From: Bryobacterales bacterium
Lineage (GTDB): Bacteria > Acidobacteriota > Terriglobia > Bryobacterales > UBA6623
Assembly (NCBI GenBank): GCA_022824585.1
Contig: JAJDZN010000153.1
Location: 40,095-104,094 of the forward strand
Direction: 5' to 3'
DNA length: 64,000 bases
This document shows, piece after piece, positions 57,379-64,000 of the stretch. The first letter of the stretch is position 1. Each line of letters starts with the position of its first letter. The position numbers were made by a program, and so were the translations under genes. The notes below the pieces were generated by a model. It saw nothing but the letters and a program-made list of their open reading frames with translations. It did no database searches and was not told the origin of the DNA.

Positions 57379-59055
57379 TTGAGCGAAGAAGTAAGAATCA
57401 TCCCGCTGGGCGGCCTCGGCGAGTTCGGCATGAACATGCTCGCCGTCGAGTCTGGCGACGACATGATCCTGATCGACACCGGCGTGCTTTTCCCGGGTGC
57501 GGAGCATCACGGAATCGACGCGATCGTTCCCGACCTGACGTACGTACTTGACCAGCGCGACAAGCTGCGCGGGCTGGTGCTAACCCACGGCCACCTGGAC
57601 CACATCGGCGGCGTGCCCTATTTGCTCGAGCAGATCGACGATGTGCCGATCTACGGCACCGCGTTCACGCTGGGCCTGGTACGCAAGCAGCTTTCCGAGT
57701 TCACCCTGCTCAAGCCGCCGAGCCTGACGACGATCGAGGCGCGCGAAGAGATCAGGCTGGGCTGCTTTACGATCGAAGGCATTCACGTAACCCACAGCAC
57801 TGCGCAGTGCCTCGCCTTGGCGATCTCCACGCCGCAGGGCTTGCTGCTGCACACCGGCGACTTTAAGATCGACCAGACTCCGCTCGACGGGCGTGTCTTC
57901 GACTTCGAGCGGTTCGCCGAATACGGCAAGCGCGGCGTGTTGCTGCTGCTGGCTGACTCGACCAACGCCGACGTGCCGGGCTTCAGCGCGTCAGAGCAGG
58001 CGGTCGGCCCCGTGCTTGACGACATTTTCCTCAAAGCCGAGCAGGCGCTGTTCTTCACGTGCTTTTCCTCGGCTATCCATCGCGTGCAGCAGATCGTGGA
58101 TCGAGCGGTTGAGCATCGCCGCAAGGTCGCGCTGGTCGGCAGGAGCCTCGATAGCGCCTCCAACATCGCGATGGACCTCGGCATCCTGCGGATTCCGCCG
58201 GGAACGTTGCTCGATCCTGCCGACCTGGAATCGCACCCGCGGCATGATCGCGCCACCATCATTGCCGGCTCGCAGGGCGAGCCACGTTCTTCGCTGACCC
58301 GCGCCGCCATCGGCCAACACAACTTGGTCGACATCGAAGACGGCGACATCGTGGCCTTCAGCGCCAAGATGATCCCCGGGAACGAGAGCGCGATCTTCAA
58401 GGTGATCGATCACCTGTACCGGCGCGGCGCGAAGGTGCTCTATGGCGATGTCTGCCCGGGATTGCACGTTTCCGGCCACCCTTGCCAAGAGGAGCTCAAG
58501 CTGATCCTCAATCTCGTCCGCCCGCGCTATTTCGTGCCGATTCACGGCGAATACAGGCAACTGGCGCAGCACCGGTCGCTGGCGATGCAAGTCCGGGGCG
58601 ACGACCTGCAGGACTCGTTCATCCTCGAGAACGGCAACGTGCTGCAACTGGACGAGTTCGGGGCTCGCGTGCTGCCGGACAAGGTGCCAGTGGGCCACCG
58701 GCTGATCGACACCGGCACGCGCAGCGAGGTTATCCATGACGCCGCGCTGCGCGACAGGCGGCGCCTGTCCGAGTTTGGCGTGATCGTCCCGGTGGTCACC
58801 ATCGACGAACGGACCGGCAAGGCCTTGGAAATCGAGATATTGGATCGGGGATTTGTCGTCTCGGACGGGTCCGAGGCGATGCTGGGCGGAGCACAGGCGG
58901 TCATCAGCGACGCGGTGCGGACTAGCAGTGCGGAAGAACGGCTTGATGTGGCGTTGATGGAGGACAAGATTCGGGACGAGTTCCGGCGCTATTTGGCCCG
59001 TAAGACCTCGCGGCAGAGCCAGCCGTTGATCGTCCCGGTGGTATTGGAAGGCTGA
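57379..59055 (+). CDS. rnj: Ribonuclease J
   Basis: Metallo-beta-lactamase motif THGHLDHIGG, HSTAQCLALAISTPQG, GDFKIDQTPLDG, HGEYRQLAQH, beta-CASP region; TTG start. Confidence 0.95.
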   Translation: MSEEVRIIPLGGLGEFGMNMLAVESGDDMILIDTGVLFPGAEHHGIDAIVPDLTYVLDQRDKLRGLVLTHGHLDHIGGVPYLLEQIDDVPIYGTAFTLGLVRKQLSEFTLLKPPSLTTIEAREEIRLGCFTIEGIHVTHSTAQCLALAISTPQGLLLHTGDFKIDQTPLDGRVFDFERFAEYGKRGVLLLLADSTNADVPGFSASEQAVGPVLDDIFLKAEQALFFTCFSSAIHRVQQIVDRAVEHRRKVALVGRSLDSASNIAMDLGILRIPPGTLLDPADLESHPRHDRATIIAGSQGEPRSSLTRAAIGQHNLVDIEDGDIVAFSAKMIPGNESAIFKVIDHLYRRGAKVLYGDVCPGLHVSGHPCQEELKLILNLVRPRYFVPIHGEYRQLAQHRSLAMQVRGDDLQDSFILENGNVLQLDEFGARVLPDKVPVGHRLIDTGTRSEVIHDAALRDRRRLSEFGVIVPVVTIDERTGKALEIEILDRGFVVSDGSEAMLGGAQAVISDAVRTSSAEERLDVALMEDKIRDEFRRYLARKTSRQSQPLIVPVVLEG

Positions 59056-59211
59056 CTTGGAAACGGCTTGGGGCTTTGCCAGAGCTAGCCGGGACGACGA
59101 GGTCTGCGACTGCTGCAAGAACTACTCCTTGGATGGCTCCAAGGACGTCGAGTGAGACAGTGCCCGCCAAGCCGACGGGCGTGGAGCAGAAACGGCGGGA
59201 GACACGAAGTC

Positions 59212-60000
59212 ATGGAGTTCGGAGTCATCCTGGTTGTCTTGGGCATGCTAGCGGTAGCAGCGCTATCACAAGCTTGGAAGAATTCGAACCCGCCTCCGGA
59301 CACGCCGCCCTCTTGGGCGTCTGGATCTGAGTACGAGCCAGACTACGAATTCCCATGTGCCGTGTGCGGAGTTCAGCGCACAAGCAGCACCGAGTCTTGG
59401 ATGTACGAGCGGTGCTTTGAATGCTATGAAAAGCACTCTGAAACACGAGAACGCCTATGGGCCAAGGAGTATCGCTGCAACAGCGAACGATGGCGTCGCC
59501 GCCGAATTAAGGACTTACAGGAGCAAGGCAGAGAATCACGTCCGCGAGTTGAGTGGAAGTGCCTGATATGCGAGGGTGCAATTGCTCCAAGAGAACTGCA
59601 TATCGTGCATTCTTCGAATCACGCGCATTCGACGTGCGTGGCGAATTCTGAGACCGGGCCAATGGATGAAGATGTCTTCCGTTGCAAAGTGGCAGGCGTG
59701 ACGTTCGAAAATCGTGACGGGGTGAATCGTCAAGAGGTGCTCAGCGAGGTTGCATGTCAAGGCGCGATTTCTATCCAGGTAGAACGCGATTCAGGCAATG
59801 CTCACGACAGCAATGCTGTTCGGGTACTGGCGAATGGACTAGATGTTGGGTACGTGCCACGCGAAGTTGCAGCGGATCTCGCTCCATACCTGGACGCAGG
59901 AAAGACGGCGACTGTCTCCCTAGACAAGTTCCGCCTGCCATACCCTGACCAGTATGAAGAGCATGTCTATACGATGGAAATCTTCATCGATGTAGGCTGA
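59212..60000 (+). CDS. HIRAN-domain protein with N-terminal TM segment and Cys-rich region
   Basis: C-terminal FRCKVAGVTFENRDGVNRQEVL...IQVERDSGNAHDSNAVRVLANGLDVGYVPREVAADLAPYL; N-terminal MEFGVILVVLGMLAVAAL; CAVCGVQRTSSTESWMYERCFEC. Start moved to the TM-initiating ATG. Confidence 0.8.
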   Translation: MEFGVILVVLGMLAVAALSQAWKNSNPPPDTPPSWASGSEYEPDYEFPCAVCGVQRTSSTESWMYERCFECYEKHSETRERLWAKEYRCNSERWRRRRIKDLQEQGRESRPRVEWKCLICEGAIAPRELHIVHSSNHAHSTCVANSETGPMDEDVFRCKVAGVTFENRDGVNRQEVLSEVACQGAISIQVERDSGNAHDSNAVRVLANGLDVGYVPREVAADLAPYLDAGKTATVSLDKFRLPYPDQYEEHVYTMEIFIDVG

Positions 60001-60270
60001 CGATCGGACGCGGCTGGCCGAGGCAGAAGACACCAGACGCTCTGTATCGTCCGCGCCAAGCTCCCCGAGTGGAGGGCAGGACGCGTTGCCGGAATTGACT
60101 GGACACGCAAGAACGGGCTTCTGGGCCCTGCAGAAGTGAGCGGACCAAGCTCAGGCGGCACGGTAAGCGAGCAAGGCGACACTCGCCTCTGAGCCTGTCA
60201 CCGGGAGAAGCACGGTGCCTGAGCCATGGTTCGCGTGGCGTGGCCAGCCGAGCCCAGGCGCTCAGGGTGC

Positions 60271-61128
60271 CTACCTGCTCGTGGGGCGGCGTCGCAGGCG
60301 ATCCCACTCTTCGAGGTACTCGGCTAGGTGTTCGTTGTCGCCGGTGTCGGCGCGCTCTTCGACCATCTTGCGCAGCAGCTTCTGCTCGTCCTGGTATTGT
60401 TGCGCGCTCAGATGCCCGGCGAAGAAGGCCGTTCGAAGCCAGAGTAGAAAAGTGCTCAGGGCGTCTTGCTCGTTGTACTTTACGATTCCGTCTATATCGC
60501 CCGCCAGCCACTGGGCGGCCGTCCCGCCGCCGTCCGAACCCCCGATCTTGCACGGGATGCCTGACTGGCGGGTGAGTTCGTTCAGGCTTGGCTGCGCCTT
60601 GCCCCAGCCCCCGATGGCGTTGATCAGGTCGACGTTCCACTCGCTGTCCCTTGCAAAGTAGTCCACTCCCTCCCACGGCTTGTCGGGCCGTTTGCAGAAC
60701 TCATCCGCTTGGATACCGTGGACGATACTGCGTTGGATGAAGATCCTTAGGTCCGACCCTGCCGAGTTGAATCCGACCAATTGGGGCTGGACCTTTCCGA
60801 CGCTGTCCAAGAATCCGCCAAGGATGGCCGCTTCGTCGCAGTCTTCTAAGCGCGCTGGAGTCTTGGGGCGAGAGCGTAGGTCGAGGGTGATTTCGCCGTA
60901 CCGATCGCGCTTGCGGCGAACAAAGGCGATCGACACCACCCGGCAAAGCACGAGCTTGAGGAATGGCTGGGGGTTCTCCTCGCTCGCGCCGTTCACGCGC
61001 CACATGTGCTCGATGACTTTCGCCTCGGGCATGTCATCGTCCAGGTCGTACAGCACCCTGCCGGCGTTGGCGTCCGGCACCCACTCGGCGTCGTAGGCCC
61101 AGACCTCCTCTTTGACGGTCTTGAACAT
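60271..61128 (-). CDS. Predicted 3'-5' exonuclease, PolB-like
   Basis: YDAEWVPD, LVGFNSAGSDLRIFIQR, DGIVKYNEQDALSTFLLW. Confidence 0.82.
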   Translation of the reverse strand: MFKTVKEEVWAYDAEWVPDANAGRVLYDLDDDMPEAKVIEHMWRVNGASEENPQPFLKLVLCRVVSIAFVRRKRDRYGEITLDLRSRPKTPARLEDCDEAAILGGFLDSVGKVQPQLVGFNSAGSDLRIFIQRSIVHGIQADEFCKRPDKPWEGVDYFARDSEWNVDLINAIGGWGKAQPSLNELTRQSGIPCKIGGSDGGGTAAQWLAGDIDGIVKYNEQDALSTFLLWLRTAFFAGHLSAQQYQDEQKLLRKMVEERADTGDNEHLAEYLEEWDRLRRRPTSR

Positions 61129-61177
61129 CCCGAATATCCTTGCACAGCCGTCGGCAGGCCAGATGTCCCGACTGGGA

Positions 61178-62452
61178 TCAGCTGCGCGCCCGCAGCAATG
61201 GTCTGGACGGATCGACCTTGAGCCAGAACAGCATTGAGACGAAACACGAGCAGGCGATCAGCCCGAGAGGCAGATTCCAGCCGTAGGAGTCCACCAATGC
61301 GCCGTACCCGACGCTCATCACAACGCCACCGATCTGGCCCGCCGTGTTCATCGCGCCGCTAACACTGCCCGACGCCTCGCGGCCCACATCGACGCAAACG
61401 GCCCACGCGACCGGCAGCATGACGTCGGAGGCGGCGAAGCCCAGGGCCAGCACCAAGCTAGCCGCGATGCGGTCTTCGATTGCGAGCGAGAGCAGAATCA
61501 GGGCCCCCGCGGTTCCGATCCCTGCCATGCCGACGATCCGGCGGCCCCAAGTGAGGCCGATCCGATTGACGAGCCGGTCGCTGAGCGAACCGCTGAGCCA
61601 GTCGGCACAGCCGGCGAGCAGGAAGGGCAGGGCGGTGTAGGCCGCGAGTTCAGAGGCCTCCCAGCCCTTCTCCGACGACAGGTAGCTGGCCGTCCAGAAC
61701 AGGTACCAGTTGGACGCGTAACAGAAGAAGTGGTACACGCCGAGGATCGCCCAGAAGTTGCCGCTGCGCAGCATGCCTGCTAGCGGCACATGCCCGCGCT
61801 TGGCCGACCCTGCTCCGATGATGGCGATCTCCGCGGCGTTGACCCCAGGCTTCTCCGAGGGGTAGTCGCGGAAGAACTTCCACCACCAGACTGCCCAGAC
61901 GATCCCCAGCCCGCTGAACACGAAGAATACGCTGCGCCAGCCCCAGTTGGCGATCAGCGGCAGCACCAGCAGCGGCGACAGCGCGCCGCCGAGCCGACTC
62001 GCCATGAACACGATGCCTTGGGCCCGTGCGCGCTGTTGGGGAGGGAACCAGCGCGACACCACGCACGAGGCGTTGGGATACGCGCCGGCCTCGCCTGCGC
62101 CGAACAAGGCCCGGACGATCAGCAGTTGCACGTAGCCGCGCACAACGCCGGTCAGGGCCGTGAAGCCCGACCACCATACAACGATGCGGGTTAGGATGAG
62201 GCGCGGACCGAAGCGGTCTCCCAGCCAGCCGCCCGGCACCTCGAACAGGCCGTACGCGGCCAAGAACGCGGCCACCACCATGCCCCACTGGGCATTTGAC
62301 AGCCCTAGGTCCCGCTGCATCTCGGGGGCGGCCGAGTTGATACAGACGCGGTCCAGGTAGGTGACGACCGACAGCAGGAACAGCCCCAGCATCACCGTGC
62401 GGCGAACGTTGCTGGGCGCCGGCTCGTGCCCGGCTTGAGGATCGCCGCTCAA
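61178..62452 (-). CDS. MFS transporter, anion:cation symporter (ACS)-like
   Basis: TYLDRVCINSAAPEMQRDLGLSNAQWGMVVAAFLAAYGLFEVPGGWLGDRFGPR; 12-TM pattern. Confidence 0.92.
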   Translation of the reverse strand: MSGDPQAGHEPAPSNVRRTVMLGLFLLSVVTYLDRVCINSAAPEMQRDLGLSNAQWGMVVAAFLAAYGLFEVPGGWLGDRFGPRLILTRIVVWWSGFTALTGVVRGYVQLLIVRALFGAGEAGAYPNASCVVSRWFPPQQRARAQGIVFMASRLGGALSPLLVLPLIANWGWRSVFFVFSGLGIVWAVWWWKFFRDYPSEKPGVNAAEIAIIGAGSAKRGHVPLAGMLRSGNFWAILGVYHFFCYASNWYLFWTASYLSSEKGWEASELAAYTALPFLLAGCADWLSGSLSDRLVNRIGLTWGRRIVGMAGIGTAGALILLSLAIEDRIAASLVLALGFAASDVMLPVAWAVCVDVGREASGSVSGAMNTAGQIGGVVMSVGYGALVDSYGWNLPLGLIACSCFVSMLFWLKVDPSRPLLRARS

Positions 62453-62476
62453 GGGATTCTCCTGCCGCTTGGAACG

Positions 62477-63127
62477 CTACGCCGTGACGAGCGCCTTGCG
62501 ATAGTCGGCCAGGAACTTTTCCAAGCCGATGTCCGTCAGCGGGTGGTTGAACAACTGGTCGAAAACCTTGTATGGCAAAGTGCTGACGTGGGCGCCTGCC
62601 AAGGCCGCTTGCTTGACATGCAGCGGGCCTCGTGCGGAGGCGGCCAGTACTTGGGTGGGATAGCCGTAGTTGTCGTATATCTCGACGATCTCCTGGATCA
62701 GGGCCATGCCCTCGTGCGAGATGTCGTCCAAGCGCCCGATAAACGGACTGATCAGATAGGCCCCCGCCTTGGCCGCGAGCAGTGCCTGCATAGGAGAGAA
62801 GCACAGCGTCACATTGGTGCGGATCCCTTCGGCCGCCAGTCGGCTGACGGCCTTGATGCCGTCGCGTATCAATGGGATCTTGACCACGACGGAATCATGG
62901 ATCCTTGCCAGCTCGCGCCCCTCGGCGACCATGGCGTTCGCTTCGGTAGCTACGACCTCCGCGCTGATGTCGCCATCGAGGATTCCGCAGATCGCCCGGA
63001 TCTGGTCATGGTGGTCGTGGCCCTCCTTGGCGATTAGGGAGGGGTTTGTCGTGACGCCGTCCACTATGCCGTAGGAGGCGGCCGTGCGGATTTCCTCTAG
63101 GTTTGCGCTATCGATAAAGATCCTCAT
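62477..63127 (-). CDS. Transaldolase / fructose-6-phosphate aldolase family
   Basis: [61 protein letters not shown]. Start moved from ORF-track 63493. Confidence 0.94.
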   Translation of the reverse strand: MRIFIDSANLEEIRTAASYGIVDGVTTNPSLIAKEGHDHHDQIRAICGILDGDISAEVVATEANAMVAEGRELARIHDSVVVKIPLIRDGIKAVSRLAAEGIRTNVTLCFSPMQALLAAKAGAYLISPFIGRLDDISHEGMALIQEIVEIYDNYGYPTQVLAASARGPLHVKQAALAGAHVSTLPYKVFDQLFNHPLTDIGLEKFLADYRKALVTA

Positions 63128-63192
63128 TCGGTACTCCTTGTGCGCCTGCCGCGCCGGAATCGGCGAACGCCCGGGCCAGCGGCGGGCCGCCG

Positions 63193-64000
63193 CTAGCGCT
63201 TCACTCCAGTCTTGTCCTTGCCGTCTCGCTCGCCGACTGCCACGGAGACTTCTAACTCGGCCAACTTGCGTCGCAGGCTCTCGACCTCGCTGGCATCGCG
63301 GTCCGCCGGAGCGGATCGGTTCCACTCCTCCAAGCCGCGGTTCCAATGGCGCTTGGCGTCGGCGATCCGGCCTTGCTTGTAGTACACGTCCCCCAAGTGC
63401 GTATGCACCACGGGGTCGTCCTTGTATTGCTCCAGCGAGCGCTCGAGGAACTTCGCGGCCAGATCCAGCTTGTTTTGGCGGAAGTACACCCATCCGAGGC
63501 TGTCGAGGTAGGCGCCGTTGTTGGGTTCTAGGTCCAAGGCGCGCTGGATCAAGTCGTGCGCCTCGTCCAGATGCATGCCGCGGTCGGCGAACATGTAGCC
63601 GAGGTAGTTCAGGGCTGTCGAGTTGTCGGGCGCGATATCGAGCAGTTCCCGGAACTTGGCTTCGGCTTGCTCGTAGCGCTTGGCGCGTTCATACATCGAG
63701 CCGTACGCAAACAGCACGGCAATCCGCGCCTCCTCGGAGTCGACCAGCTTGCTGGCACGGTCGATCTGTTCCTCGGCCTTGTCGAACTGGCGACCCTTTT
63801 CGTAGACCCGGGCCATCGCCAAGGCAGTGTCGATCTCAGCCTGCCCGGTCGCGCCCATGCGCTGGACTACCTTGATCGCTTCCTTGGTCTTGCCGCGGTC
63901 AGCCAGGGTTGCCGCCAGCAGGTTTGCCAGCGCGGGGTCATCCTTGAACTCGTTGGTGGCCCGGCGTGCTTCCTGCTCGGCCCGGGCGAAGTCCCGAGCC
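63193..64000 (-). CDS. TPR-repeat protein, N-terminus outside window
   Basis: TPR units ([62 protein letters not shown]); frame open to the window edge. Confidence 0.85.
   Translation of the reverse strand, partial: ARDFARAEQEARRATNEFKDDPALANLLAATLADRGKTKEAIKVVQRMGATGQAEIDTALAMARVYEKGRQFDKAEEQIDRASKLVDSEEARIAVLFAYGSMYERAKRYEQAEAKFRELLDIAPDNSTALNYLGYMFADRGMHLDEAHDLIQRALDLEPNNGAYLDSLGWVYFRQNKLDLAAKFLERSLEQYKDDPVVHTHLGDVYYKQGRIADAKRHWNRGLEEWNRSAPADRDASEVESLRRKLAELEVSVAVGERDGKDKTGVKR

Noticed and set aside
57991-59118. 375-aa minus-strand ORF
   Set aside because: Antisense of RNase J; no domain signature.
60149-60224. Inverted repeats gctcaggc/gcctgagc with internal aggcga-cac-tcgcct
   Set aside because: Imperfect nested structure in a convergent intergenic region; could be a terminator but is too weak to call.
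59984-60676. 230-aa minus-strand ORF
   Set aside because: Mostly an alternative frame of the exonuclease gene plus intergenic DNA.

Overview
High-GC bacterial chromosome window with about 43 ORFs I support as protein-coding. Gene content looks Acidobacteriota-like (Oar-type TonB receptor with carboxypeptidase-regulatory N-terminus, CRTAC1/ASPIC-UnbV protein, secreted 'LPNYVC' protein), but taxonomy is inference only. Clear genes: PutA, ABC ATPase, CehA/McbA and DUF3604 PHP-like hydrolases, BNR sialidase, two amidohydrolases, AttH/CrtC-like lipocalin, PIG-L deacetylase with a GH4/PfkB/TPR operon, APC permease, CcmC/CcmD, FtcD, pnp-rpsO, a decaheme cytochrome/MtrB-type porin pair, AIM24, sulfatase, DUF4389, prolyl oligopeptidase, MurJ, SPL-like radical SAM, RNase J, HIRAN protein, PolB-like exonuclease, MFS, transaldolase and TPR protein. 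Most novel spots: (i) an AbiEii-like nucleotidyltransferase translationally coupled to an unrecognised 199-aa protein, next to a Phd antitoxin with a truncated PIN toxin remnant (45.4-47.5 kb); (ii) a decaheme/beta-barrel conduit; (iii) decayed fragments of an RND efflux pump (32.36-32.77 kb) and of an FtsX-type permease (3.14-3.22 kb); (iv) a nested structured leader between rpsO and pnp; (v) a recurring TAnnnT box 5-11 nt upstream of many start codons, suggesting leaderless transcription. No rRNA, convincing tRNA, CRISPR array or intact mobile element was seen. All family calls are from reading motifs in the supplied translations; no database search was run.
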